A stretch of DNA of 64,000 nt from CAVYPR01 sp963770505 (GTDB lineage: Bacteria > Actinomycetota > Acidimicrobiia > Acidimicrobiales > RAAP-2), in contig CAVYPR010000006.1 of the NCBI GenBank assembly GCA_963770505.1, forward strand, positions 248,001 to 312,000, in the 5' to 3' direction. The translations under genes and the position numbers were made by a program. Position 1 is the first letter of the stretch. Every line of letters starts with the position of its first letter. The notes beneath the pieces are model-generated. The model ran no database searches. It saw only the letters and a list, made by a program, of their open reading frames with translations, and was not told where the DNA came from. Of the stretch, positions 16,303 through 23,834 are shown piece by piece.

Positions 16303-16926
16303 CTACCACGAGATGGTGACGGCGATCACCCCCTGTGTCACCGGGGCCAGGCTGGAGAACCCTGTGACGGACAGGTCGAGCAACCGGCCGCCGCCGTTTG
16401 TGGCCTCCCGGTCGTCCACCACGCAACTGGTCGAGGCCCCGTCGGCGTCGTCGACCACCTCCACCTCGGTCCCCGGCGGGAGGGACGGGCTGGCGCACCC
16501 GCCGGGGGGCGCCTCCGCATACCAGGTCACTTGGCCGGTGGCCGAGCCGGCCGCGGTCTGCACCGGTCCGGCGGCCGGCGGCACCGAGGTGGTCGTGACC
16601 GGTGGTTCGGGTGGGGCGGTGGTGGTGGTCGTCGCCGGGGCCGCGACGGTGGTGGTCGTGACCGGTGGGCCCGGAGGGGTGGTGGTGGTGGTGGCCGCCG
16701 GGGCCGTCTGCGGGAGGTCGAAGCCGACGAGCTGCGTGGCGAGCAGGTGCGTGTGCGGGCGCACGGTGGACGAGGTCGCCTCGACCCCCGAACCCGGCCG
16801 GGCGCCGTGAGGGGGCGGGGCGGCGATGCGCGACCCGTGGAGCAGCAGGAGCGGGGCGGCCACGATGGCGCCGCCCGACAACAGGGCCAGGACGGCGCGC
16901 TTGGGACTGCTGGCGCTCTGTGGCAG
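16303..16926 (-). CDS. Secreted protein with Thr/Pro linker and RlpA-like double-psi beta-barrel domain
   Basis: The C-terminal 75 residues form an RlpA-type barrel: GQVTWYAEAPPGGCASPSLP, then CVVDDREATNGGGRLLDLS, and a final GVIAVTISW. Between it and the N-terminus lie long runs of TTTT/PPE-type residues, a wall-spanning linker. The signal peptide only looks complete (PKRAVLALLSGGAIVAAPLL) if translation begins upstream of the first TTG at 16881. The CTG at 16926, with GAGAGAGGTGG before it, is my best guess. It occupies the place of the resuscitation factor rpfB in the tatD-rpfB-ksgA-ispE order. It should act on or bind peptidoglycan; lytic activity is unproven. Confidence 0.75.
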   Translation of the reverse strand: MPQSASSPKRAVLALLSGGAIVAAPLLLLHGSRIAAPPPHGARPGSGVEATSSTVRPHTHLLATQLVGFDLPQTAPAATTTTTPPGPPVTTTTVAAPATTTTTAPPEPPVTTTSVPPAAGPVQTAAGSATGQVTWYAEAPPGGCASPSLPPGTEVEVVDDADGASTSCVVDDREATNGGGRLLDLSVTGFSSLAPVTQGVIAVTISW

Positions 16927-16994
16927 GGTTCCACCTCTCTCCGGGGACGGGACACCCGGGGCGGGCCGACACCTCGGGCCCGGGGAACCCGACG

Positions 16995-17000
16995 ACCATA
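16995..17000 (-). promoter_or_regulatory. Promoter of the RlpA-like/rsmA/ispE operon
   Basis: On the minus strand TTGCGG is followed after 18 nt by TATGGT. The transcript would start near 16988, about 60 nt before the proposed CTG start. Confidence 0.45.
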
Positions 17001-17045
17001 GGGACGGCGCGCCCGAACCCGCAATTCACGTGCTGGGGCGCCGGT

Positions 17046-17075
17046 GCGCCGACCCTCATCGCCCCAGGTCGGCGC
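17046..17075 (-). terminator. Hairpin before the RlpA-like promoter
   Basis: A perfect 9-bp stem (GCGCCGACC with GGTCGGCGC) has a 12-nt loop and no T run. It could insulate the RlpA-like promoter from metG-tatD read-through. Confidence 0.35.
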
Positions 17076-17311
17076 GGGTGCGCGGCGCTCCGCGGCCCCC
17101 GTCCCTCCTCCCCGGGAGCACCCGGTCCCCGGTGGAATGTGACCCCCCACCTCCCGGCGCCTCGACCCGGGCGCCTGCGGCGATCACCGACCGCCGGCTG
17201 GGTCCCAGGTGTCGCCGTCGGGCATCCCTCGGCGCGGGCGCCGTGCAGCCATCTCCTCGGCGGTAGCCGCCTCGGTCGGGCCTCCACGCCGGCCTCAAGG
17301 GCGTACCGCGG

Positions 17312-17332
17312 CCGGGCGCCGACCGCGCCCGG
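17312..17332 (-). terminator. Likely terminator of metG-tatD
   Basis: A perfect 8-bp GC stem (CCGGGCGC with GCGCCCGG) with a 5-nt loop begins 18 nt after the tatD stop. There is no T run. Confidence 0.45.
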
Positions 17333-17350
17333 AGCGACGGACGGCCGGTG

Positions 17351-18181
17351 TCACAGGCCGAAGCAGCGTGCCGTGGCCGCGGCGGCGCTGCGGGCGAGGT
17401 CAGCCGGTTCGACGCCCTTCACCTCGGCCACGGCCGTCCCCACGATGCCGACGTAGCCCGGCTCGTTCTGCCGCCCCCGGTGCGGAGGGGGAGCGAGGAA
17501 CGGGCTGTCGGTCTCGACCAGCAGCCGGTCGAGCGGGCAGAGGGCGGCGGCCTCGCGGACCTCGGCCGCGTTCTTGAAGGTGACGATGCCGCTGAAGGAG
17601 ACGAACATCCCCGCGTCGAGGCACCGGGTCAGCTCGGCCGGCCCCCCGGTGAAGCAGTGCAGCACCGTCCGTTCGGGCACCCCCTCCGCCGAGAGCACGT
17701 CGAACAGGTCGTCCCAGGCGGACCGGGAGTGGATCACCAGGGCCAGGCCGTGGCGGTGGGCCAGGGCGATCTGCTCGGCGAACGCCGTGCGCTGGTCGGT
17801 GCGCGACGAGTGGTTGTAGTGGTAGTCGAGGCCGCACTCCCCCACGGCCACCAGGGTCTCGGAACCGGCCGCCCCTTCCACCAGCCCCACCAGCTCGGCG
17901 GTGCCGGCCGAGGCCTCGTGGGGGTGGAGGCCCGCCGTGGCCCACAGGCGCGGGATCCCCGGGCCAAGCGCGCCGTCGGCGGCCCGCTGGGCCAGGTTCA
18001 ACGCCTGGGTCGAGGTCCTTGGATCGGTCCCCACGCAGACGATCGACCCCACCCCGGCCTCGGTCGCCCGGCGCAGCACCTCGGCCACGTCAGCGGCGGG
18101 GCCGTCCTCGCCGCCGTCCAGGTAGCGCTCCTGGAGGTGGCAGTGCGAGTCGAACCAGCGCGGCCCGGCGTCCTCGTCCAT
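17351..18181 (-). CDS. tatD: TatD-family metal-dependent deoxyribonuclease
   Basis: This 276-residue TIM-barrel hydrolase carries the metal ligands in DSHCHLQERY, VGECGLDYHYN, VIHSRSAWDDLFD, HCFTGG and ETDSPFLAPPPHRG. TatD proteins are 3'-5' exonucleases linked to DNA repair and turnover. The ATG overlaps the metG stop (TGATG). The much longer open frame upstream is shadow within metG. The metG-tatD pair is conserved in actinobacteria. Confidence 0.93.
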   Translation of the reverse strand: MDEDAGPRWFDSHCHLQERYLDGGEDGPAADVAEVLRRATEAGVGSIVCVGTDPRTSTQALNLAQRAADGALGPGIPRLWATAGLHPHEASAGTAELVGLVEGAAGSETLVAVGECGLDYHYNHSSRTDQRTAFAEQIALAHRHGLALVIHSRSAWDDLFDVLSAEGVPERTVLHCFTGGPAELTRCLDAGMFVSFSGIVTFKNAAEVREAAALCPLDRLLVETDSPFLAPPPHRGRQNEPGYVGIVGTAVAEVKGVEPADLARSAAAATARCFGL

Positions 18182-19728
18182 CAGCCCTTGCGCCGGGGGA
18201 AGAGGGGGGCGCCCTTCTCGACCGTGAGACCGCCGGGGTAGCCGCCCCAGGCCCCGTCGACCGGCAGGCGCCGTTCGGCCGGCGTGCCGTCGAGCCCGAT
18301 GCGCCTCCAGATCTCGGCCGCCGTGTCCGGCATGGCCGGGGTGACGAGGAGGGTGACGATGCGCAGGGCCTCGAGAGCGCTGCCCAGCACGGCGTCGACG
18401 GCCGGACCGGGGTCGCTCTTCCACGGCTCGGTGGCCTCCAGCTCGGCATTGGCCGCGCCGATCAGGCGCCAGGTCGCCTCGAGCGCCTCGTGGGGGGCGA
18501 AGCGCCCCCAGGCGTCGGCGGCGGCGGCCACCGCCGAACGCGCCGCGTCGGCCAGCGGGCTCGTCGGGTCGGGGGCGGGCCCGACCCCGCCGCACTTGGC
18601 GCCGACCACCGTGGCCACCCGGGCCACCAGGTTGCCCAGGTTGTTGGCCAGATCGGCGTTGTACCGGGCGACCATGCCCTCATAGGAGAACTCGCCGTCG
18701 GTGCCCAGCGGGTTGTCCCGCAGCAGGTGGTAGCGGACGGCGTCCACCCCGAAGTCCGAGGTGAGGGCCTCGGGAGCGATCTCGGTCAGCTTGACCGGCC
18801 GCTCCGCGTCGCCCTCGGCCGACTGGCGCACCAGGGTCTTGGAGAGTTTCTGGCCCCCCACCAGCAGCCAACCGTGCACGAAGACGCTGGCCGGCGGTTC
18901 GATGCCGGCGGCCATGCACATGGCCGGCCACCACACGCAGTGGAAGCGCAGGATCTCCTTCCCGATCAGGTGGTGGACCACCGACCACCAGGCGCCCCAT
19001 CCGGGATCGTCGTCGCCGTAGCCGATGGCCGTGAGGTAGTTGACCAGCGCGTCGTACCAGACGTAGAAGACGTGCCGATCGTCCCAAGGTACGGGCACCC
19101 CCCAGTCGAGGGAGGTCCGGGTGATGGAGATGTCGTGCAGGCCGCCCTTGACGAAGCTGAGAGCCTCGTTGCGCTTGCCCGCCGGGGCCACCGCGTCGGG
19201 CAGCCGCTCGTACCACTCGATGAGCGGCTGCTCGAACTCGCTCAGCTTGAAGAAGTAGTTCTCCTCCTCCATCTCCACCACCGGCCGCAGGTGCACCGGG
19301 CAGCACCCGTCGACCAGTCGGTCCTCGGTGTAGTAGTCCTCGCACGACACGCAGTACAGGCCGCGGTAGGTGCCGGGCACGATGAACCCGTTGTCGTAGA
19401 TGCGCTGGAGGAAGCGCTGGACCGCCCGGTGGTGCCGGGGCTCGGAGGTCCGGATGAAGTCGTCGTTGGAGATGTCCAGGGCCGACCAGGCGTCGAGGAA
19501 CCGCCGGGACGTCCGGTCCGCCCATTCCTGGGGACTCACCCCGTGCTCGGCCGCCGCCTCGGCCACCTTGGCCCCGTGCTCGTCGGTCCCGGTCAGGAAG
19601 AAGACGTCGTCGCCGACCAGGCGGTGCCAGCGGGCCATGGCGTCGGCATTGACGGTGGCGTAGGCGTGCCCCACATGGGGCGCGTCGTTGACGTAGTAGA
19701 TGGGCGTGGTGATGTAGAAGCGCGGCAC
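18181..19728 (-). CDS. metG: Methionyl-tRNA synthetase
   Basis: This 515-residue class I synthetase has the HIGH-type motif as HVGH in YVNDAPHVGHAYAT. It has a Cys-rich zinc knuckle (YCVSCEDYY then DGCCPVHLRPV) and the KMSKS equivalent KLSKTLV. It ends after the anticodon-binding helices and lacks the C-terminal tRNA-binding appendage seen in some forms. The GTG start at 19728 (VPRFYITTPIYYVND) was chosen because a TACGCT box lies 7 nt upstream. The 17 extra codons above it are not conserved-looking. Confidence 0.95.
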   Translation of the reverse strand: MPRFYITTPIYYVNDAPHVGHAYATVNADAMARWHRLVGDDVFFLTGTDEHGAKVAEAAAEHGVSPQEWADRTSRRFLDAWSALDISNDDFIRTSEPRHHRAVQRFLQRIYDNGFIVPGTYRGLYCVSCEDYYTEDRLVDGCCPVHLRPVVEMEEENYFFKLSEFEQPLIEWYERLPDAVAPAGKRNEALSFVKGGLHDISITRTSLDWGVPVPWDDRHVFYVWYDALVNYLTAIGYGDDDPGWGAWWSVVHHLIGKEILRFHCVWWPAMCMAAGIEPPASVFVHGWLLVGGQKLSKTLVRQSAEGDAERPVKLTEIAPEALTSDFGVDAVRYHLLRDNPLGTDGEFSYEGMVARYNADLANNLGNLVARVATVVGAKCGGVGPAPDPTSPLADAARSAVAAAADAWGRFAPHEALEATWRLIGAANAELEATEPWKSDPGPAVDAVLGSALEALRIVTLLVTPAMPDTAAEIWRRIGLDGTPAERRLPVDGAWGGYPGGLTVEKGAPLFPRRKG

Positions 19729-19735
19729 CGCCCGT

Positions 19736-19741
19736 AGCGTA
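19736..19741 (-). promoter_or_regulatory. -10 box of metG (leaderless)
   Basis: It reads TACGCT on the minus strand, 7 nt before the metG GTG. Confidence 0.45.
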
Positions 19742-19784
19742 TCGGGGCCGCGCGGACCGACTCCCGGAGCCGTCGGCACCTTGC

Positions 19785-20648
19785 TCAGCGCCCGGGTTCG
19801 GTGCGGCCGGCGGCCTTCTGGGCGATGGCCACCTCGTACGCCCGTCGGCGGGCCACCCCGAGGGCGCCGGACACCGCGACGGCCGCCTGCCGTGCACTGT
19901 CCCCCGCCTCCAGCCGAAAGGCCACCGCCTCGGCCACGCGCTCGTCGGTGGGCGGCTCCGGTGCTGGGGCGCCGGCGATCACCACCACGACCTCGCCGCG
20001 GACCGTCCGGCCGGCCGCTTGCGCGGCGAGCTCGCCGAGGGTCCCCCGCCAGACCTCCTCGTGCATCTTGGTCAGCTCCCGGGCCACGGCCGCCGGGCGG
20101 TCCCCGAGGGCCGCCACCAGCTCTGCGAGGGTCGCCGCCAGCCGGCCGGGCGCCTCCAGCACCACCGCGGTGCGCTCCTCGGCGGCCAGGGCCTCGATCC
20201 GCCGCCGGCGTTCGGTCCCCTTGCGGGGCAGGAACCCCTCGACGCAGAAGCGGTCGGTGGGCAGACCGCTCACCACCAGCGCGGCGAGCACCGCCGACGG
20301 CCCGGGGACCACGCTGACCCGCAGGCCCCGCCCGGCGGCGGCGGCCACCAGGCGCGCGCCGGGGTCCGACACGGCCGGGGTCCCGGCGTCGGTGACGACG
20401 GCGACCGACTTGCCGTCCTCGACCCAGCCCAGCACCTCGCCGACCCTTGCGCTCTCGTTGTGCTCGTGGAGGGAGACCAGCCGGCCCCGCCCCCCCACCC
20501 CGGCCGAGGCCAGCAGGGCCCGGGTGCGGCGGGTGTCCTCGCAGCAGATGACGTCGGCCTCGTCCAGGGCGGCCACGGCCCGGGGGGAGAGGTCCCCCAG
20601 GTTCCCGATGGGGGTGGCCACCAGCACCACCTGGCCGGACGAGGTCAA
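19785..20648 (-). CDS. rsmI: 16S rRNA 2'-O-methyltransferase RsmI
   Basis: RsmI methylates C1402 of 16S rRNA at the ribose. The 287 residues are a tetrapyrrole-methylase-type fold with VLVATPIGNLGDLSPRA, CEDTRRTRALL, the DAGTPAVSDPG loop and VVPGPSAVLAAL. The C-terminal REXLTKMHEE segment appears as RELTKMHEEVWRG. Its ATG overlaps the stop of the DUF192 gene by 4 nt. Confidence 0.94.
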   Translation of the reverse strand: MTSSGQVVLVATPIGNLGDLSPRAVAALDEADVICCEDTRRTRALLASAGVGGRGRLVSLHEHNESARVGEVLGWVEDGKSVAVVTDAGTPAVSDPGARLVAAAAGRGLRVSVVPGPSAVLAALVVSGLPTDRFCVEGFLPRKGTERRRRIEALAAEERTAVVLEAPGRLAATLAELVAALGDRPAAVARELTKMHEEVWRGTLGELAAQAAGRTVRGEVVVVIAGAPAPEPPTDERVAEAVAFRLEAGDSARQAAVAVSGALGVARRRAYEVAIAQKAAGRTEPGR

Positions 20649-20986
20649 GCGGTCTCCCGGATCTCCAGGCGCTGTCCAGCCTTGAGCTCCCAGCGTGCCA
20701 ACGACCCTGCCGGCGCTTCCAGCACGTTGCGGGTCCGGCGGCGGGGCCGCGTGACGCGCATCGGGGCCACGCGGAGTGAGTCGATGACCACCAAGTCCCG
20801 GTCGAGGAAGGCCACGTCCAGGTCGAAGCGCATGCCGACGGTGTGGACGGCCCGGGTCCTGGGGAACAGCATGGCGCCCTGGTAGTCGGACCTTCCCAGC
20901 AGTCCCCTGGTGCGGTCGAGCAGGCTCTCGGCCACCTCCAGCGAGGCCAGCACCTTCCCCTCGCAGAGCAGCCAGGCCGTTCTCAC
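20645..20986 (-). CDS. DUF192-family protein
   Basis: This 113-residue single domain has VAESLLDRTRGLLGRSDYQG, FPRTRAVHTVGMRFDLDVAF and VLEAPAGSLARWELKAGQRL, the usual DUF192 blocks. Members are small beta-barrel proteins, often exported, of unknown biochemical role. This one has no signal peptide at the chosen GTG. The frame runs 43 codons further upstream, but that part crosses the bL37 promoter and gene, so I excluded it. It is coupled to rsmI by overlap. Confidence 0.8.
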   Translation of the reverse strand: MRTAWLLCEGKVLASLEVAESLLDRTRGLLGRSDYQGAMLFPRTRAVHTVGMRFDLDVAFLDRDLVVIDSLRVAPMRVTRPRRRTRNVLEAPAGSLARWELKAGQRLEIRETA

Positions 20987-21046
20987 GGGCGACCCGGTCG
21001 GCGCCGTTGCGGGGGCTCCACGTGGACCGACGCTAGCCGTGGGGCC

Positions 21047-21052
21047 TAAGAT
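21047..21052 (+). promoter_or_regulatory. -10 box of the bL37 gene
   Basis: TAAGAT lies 9 nt before the bL37 ATG with no ribosome site between, again suggesting a leaderless message. Confidence 0.5.
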
Positions 21053-21061
21053 GGCCGACTT

Positions 21062-21145
21062 ATGTCGAAGCGGACGGTGAAGCGCAAGCTGCGGGCCAAG
21101 AAGAAGGCCAACCACGGCAAGAAGCCGAACTGCGGCCGGGGCTGA
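21062..21145 (+). CDS. Large ribosomal subunit protein bL37
   Basis: This 27-residue basic peptide starts MSKRTVKRKLRAKKKANHGK and ends KPNCGRG. The KKKANHGKKPN segment matches the KANHGKRPN core of bL37, a tiny 50S protein first seen in mycobacterial ribosome structures. It lies divergently from the DUF192 gene and 15 nt before the convergent end of the phosphodiesterase gene. It is too short for ordinary gene callers. With bS22 it gives this window both actinobacterial accessory ribosomal peptides. Confidence 0.88.
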   Translation: MSKRTVKRKLRAKKKANHGKKPNCGRG

Positions 21146-21160
21146 CGCCGCCGGCCTGCC

Positions 21161-22021
21161 TCAGCGGCCATCGGTGCGCCGCCAGGTGACAGCCCGGCGG
21201 CGGAGGACCCCGACCAGGGTCGTGGGCAGATCGGAGATGATACCGTCGACCCCGAGGTCGAGCAGGCGCTCCATCTGAGCCTCCTCGTTCACGGTCCACA
21301 CGTGCACGGCGATGCCGCGCCCGTGGGCCGCCTCGACGAACGCCTCGTCCACCACGACGAGGTCCCCCTGACGCTCGGGCACCTGGAAGGCCACGGCGCG
21401 GGTACCGGGGAGCTCGGTGCCGTCGTGGACGGCCCGCCAGAACTCGGCGGTGGCCAGCGTGCCGGCCGAGGTCGGTACGGCCGGGGCCACCTCCGAGAAG
21501 GCGTCGGTGGCGGGGTCGAGGAAGGAAGCGACGATCACGTCGTCGGCCCGCTCGAACTCGGCCAGCAGGCCGGCCAGGGCCGCCTCGTAGGGGGTGACGA
21601 CCGGCGAGGTCTGCTTGATGTCGAGGTTGAGCAGCACGCCGGGGAACGCCTCGAGGACCTCGCGCAGGGTGGCGATCCGAAAGCGCGGGTCCGAGGCGGC
21701 GCGGCCGCGGTAGGGGTAGTCCGACGCGGGCCGCCCGGGGGTGACGTCGGCGCCGGGGATGAACCAGAACGCGTTGTCGAGGGCCTTCAGCTCGGCCAGG
21801 GTCAGGTCGGCGATGCGCCCGTGCCCGTCGGTGGTCCGGTCGACGCTGGCGTCGTGGCAGACCACCAGCTCGCCGTCGGCGGTGGCGTGCACATCGAGCT
21901 CGATGGCGTCGGCTCCGGCCTCGAGCGCCCGCTCGATGGCGAACAGGGTGGACGAGGGCTCCTCCCACGCGCCCCCCTGGTGGGCGTAGGCGATCACGCG
22001 GCGCTCGAGCCAAGGGTTCAC
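21161..22021 (-). CDS. Glycerophosphodiester phosphodiesterase
   Basis: This 286-residue TIM-barrel enzyme hydrolyses glycerophosphodiesters to glycerol-3-phosphate and an alcohol. The family blocks are AYAHQGGAWEEPSSTLFAI (here HQG rather than HRG), ELDVHATADGELVVCHD, and the C-terminal VWTVNEEAQMERLLDLGVDG. There is no signal peptide, so it should be cytosolic. The GTG at 22021 lies 6 nt behind a TACCAT box and is preferred to the longer frame. It is divergent from an uncharacterised gene. Confidence 0.88.
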   Translation of the reverse strand: MNPWLERRVIAYAHQGGAWEEPSSTLFAIERALEAGADAIELDVHATADGELVVCHDASVDRTTDGHGRIADLTLAELKALDNAFWFIPGADVTPGRPASDYPYRGRAASDPRFRIATLREVLEAFPGVLLNLDIKQTSPVVTPYEAALAGLLAEFERADDVIVASFLDPATDAFSEVAPAVPTSAGTLATAEFWRAVHDGTELPGTRAVAFQVPERQGDLVVVDEAFVEAAHGRGIAVHVWTVNEEAQMERLLDLGVDGIISDLPTTLVGVLRRRAVTWRRTDGR

Positions 22022-22027
22022 GGCGGC

Positions 22028-22033
22028 ATGGTA
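22028..22033 (-). promoter_or_regulatory. -10 box of the phosphodiesterase gene
   Basis: It reads TACCAT on the minus strand, 6 nt before the GTG. Only 12 nt separate it from the opposing -10 box at 22046. Confidence 0.45.
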
Positions 22034-22045
22034 CCGGCCGGGCGA

Positions 22046-22051
22046 TAACCT
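22046..22051 (+). promoter_or_regulatory. -10 box of the 22061 gene
   Basis: TAACCT lies 9 nt before the GTG at 22061. The two divergent promoters overlap in their -35 regions. Confidence 0.45.
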
Positions 22052-22060
22052 CGAGTTGCC

Positions 22061-22696
22061 GTGCTCGATCATCTCCTCGTCGATCTCATCGGCACCGTCC
22101 GCAGCTCGTTCGAGCGGGCCCTCCTCCAGCGCCAGGCCGTGGAGGAGCGCTTCCAGGTGGATGTGTTCCTGGGCGACGTCTCCTGGGAGACGAGCTACAG
22201 CCTTCCCGGGGAGGGACAGCCGCCCCGCGTGCGGGCCGACCTGTCGCTCGACTGGCCGACCTGGAGCCAGACCTCGTACCGCAGCTGGTCGATTGGCGAG
22301 ACGCCCGGGGAGCTCCCCGAAGTCGTGGTCGAGGTGGCGCTACGCATCCAGCGCCTCGCCGAGCGCCCGGCCGCCGGGACGGTGCTGGCCGTGCTCCCGG
22401 GTGCGAGCCCCCCGATCGGGGACGAGGCGCTCGAGCGCTCGTCGACCACCATCGAGGAGGCCCACGGTGAGCCGGGCCAGCCAGGCGCCGTCCGGTGGGC
22501 GGTGGAAGCCACCTACGAGGGGTCGATCGGCCTCGACGAGGGGATATTGGCGGACCCGACCACCCTCGAGCCGATCGTCGAGGCGCTCGTCGGCTGGATC
22601 TCGTCCACCCTCGTCCGGCTGGCCGACCTGCCTCTCTCCTTCCTCCCTCCCGATCCGCCCGACATCGGCGAACGGACCGGGTCGGCCGACGGCTGA
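22061..22696 (+). CDS. Conserved-looking hypothetical protein
   Basis: This 211-residue soluble, acidic protein has no signal peptide or membrane segment. It begins MLDHLLVDLIGTVRSSFERA with an amphipathic helix, then a beta-rich part (VDVFLGDVSWETSYSLPGEG, VRADLSLDWPTWSQTSYRSW). The distal part is regular alpha/beta. I do not recognise the family. The codon usage and the -10 box support it being a real gene. Confidence 0.6.
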   Translation: MLDHLLVDLIGTVRSSFERALLQRQAVEERFQVDVFLGDVSWETSYSLPGEGQPPRVRADLSLDWPTWSQTSYRSWSIGETPGELPEVVVEVALRIQRLAERPAAGTVLAVLPGASPPIGDEALERSSTTIEEAHGEPGQPGAVRWAVEATYEGSIGLDEGILADPTTLEPIVEALVGWISSTLVRLADLPLSFLPPDPPDIGERTGSADG

Positions 22697-22710
22697 CGGA
22701 GGCGGCCCGT

Positions 22711-23187
22711 CTAGCGGCCGGTCTCGCCGTCGATGAGCTCGCGCAGGATGTCGGCGTGGCCGGCGTGGCGGGCCGTCTCCTCGAGCAGATGCGTCACAAC
22801 CCAGCGCAGATTGACCGGCGACTCCTCCCCCACGTCCGCGCACGCCACGTCGAGCGACGGGGCGGCGACAATGACAGCGTCCACCCGCTCCCAGGTCGCC
22901 CGGTAGTCGGCGACCACCGAGGCCACCGTGTCGGACGGCACCACGGCATCGGACGGCAGGAGCTGGGCCGACCCGGCGAACCGACGCAGGACCCAGGTCG
23001 ACTCCGCTCGCGCCAGGTGCTTCACCAGCCACAGGAGCGACGTGCCGCTGCCGACGGGCGAGCGTCGCGCCTCCTCCTCGCTGGCTCCTTCGATCTTGCC
23101 GACGAGCGACCGGCGCTGGTAGCCGAGGAGTGCCAGCAGCGTCTCGCGCTCCCCCACCTCGAGGCGGGGCGGCTTGTGGTCGGGCAC
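22711..23187 (-). CDS. DinB/DUF664-family protein
   Basis: This 158-residue four-helix bundle has the metal-binding histidines spaced as in the family: one in WLVKHLARAES, and two in THLLEETARHAGHADILRE. Actinobacterial DinB proteins of this subtype are thiol (mycothiol) S-transferases or of unknown function. A GTG start lies 6 nt behind a TACGAT box. It is convergent with the 22061 gene. Confidence 0.85.
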   Translation of the reverse strand: MPDHKPPRLEVGERETLLALLGYQRRSLVGKIEGASEEEARRSPVGSGTSLLWLVKHLARAESTWVLRRFAGSAQLLPSDAVVPSDTVASVVADYRATWERVDAVIVAAPSLDVACADVGEESPVNLRWVVTHLLEETARHAGHADILRELIDGETGR

Positions 23188-23193
23188 CGCCAG

Positions 23194-23199
23194 ATCGTA
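23194..23199 (-). promoter_or_regulatory. -10 box of the DinB gene
   Basis: It reads TACGAT on the minus strand, 6 nt before the GTG start. Confidence 0.45.
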
Positions 23200-23270
23200 C
23201 GACCGCGGCGGGCGCCCTGGCTCGGCCCGGAGTCCCTGGCCCGCGGAACGGGACTCGTCCTGTCAGGCCC

Positions 23271-23276
23271 TACACT
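23271..23276 (+). promoter_or_regulatory. -10 box of the lipoprotein gene
   Basis: TACACT lies 6 nt before the GTG at 23283. Confidence 0.45.
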
Positions 23277-23282
23277 CGCTCG

Positions 23283-23813
23283 GTGCGTCTTCGTCGTGGC
23301 GAAGCGGTCGCCGTGGGGTTGACGGCGGTCGCCGTGCTCGCCCTCGCCGCCTGCGGTTCGGGGTCCCCGAGCGCTTCGAGCTCCACGACGACCAGCGGGC
23401 GACTGTCCACCACGACGACCGCAGTTCGACCCACCACCACGACCGCCACCGCGCCGTCGACCACGACCACCACCCTCGTGGCCATGCAGACGGCGAACGG
23501 CGGCGAGTTCCTGTCGCCTTCGGGCAACATCAGCTGCGAGGTCAACTACCAGCGGTCCGGTCTGACATCGGTCTACTGCCAGACGAACACACCTCCCCGG
23601 TCGGCGACGCTCAGCGCCGACGGCTCCTTCACCATGTGCACAGGGATGCAGTGCCTGGGGAACCCGGGGCTGACAACGCCCACCCTCGCCTACGGCGCGA
23701 CGACCGGCGTCGGCCCGTACCGCTGTACGTCGGCCACCTCCGGCGTCACCTGCACCGCCGACGGCAAGGGATTCCGCATCGCCACGTCGGGCATCACACC
23801 GGTGACCAGCTGA
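23283..23813 (+). CDS. Lipoprotein with Thr-rich linker and small Cys-containing domain
   Basis: This 176-residue protein has an Arg-rich N-terminus, a hydrophobic core and lipobox LAAC (AVAVLALAACGSG), so it should be lipid-anchored outside. A linker of Thr/Ser/Pro repeats follows. The distal domain of about 100 residues has six cysteines (FLSPSGNISCEV, SVYCQTN, MCTGMQC, YRCTSATSGVTCTADGKGF), likely disulfide-bonded. Similar domains occur in actinobacterial lipoproteins of unknown role. The GTG start follows the -10 box directly. Confidence 0.75.
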   Translation: MRLRRGEAVAVGLTAVAVLALAACGSGSPSASSSTTTSGRLSTTTTAVRPTTTTATAPSTTTTTLVAMQTANGGEFLSPSGNISCEVNYQRSGLTSVYCQTNTPPRSATLSADGSFTMCTGMQCLGNPGLTTPTLAYGATTGVGPYRCTSATSGVTCTADGKGFRIATSGITPVTS

Positions 23814-23834
23814 GCACGCCGACGATCTTGCTTC

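Larger units (their letters stand above)
17001..17350. other. 350-bp gap between tatD and the RlpA-like gene, with two hairpins
   Basis: No gene is supported here. CCGGGCGC/GCGCCCGG (17312-17332) lies 19 nt past the tatD stop. GCGCCGACC/GGTCGGCGC (17046-17075) lies further on. Both are listed as possible terminators. I searched for the c-di-AMP (ydaO) riboswitch that precedes some actinobacterial wall-hydrolase genes and did not find it. Confidence 0.5.

Noticed and set aside
16927..17350. ydaO (c-di-AMP) riboswitch before the wall-protein gene
   Set aside because: The expected conserved segments are not there; a plain promoter with a 60-nt leader explains the gap.
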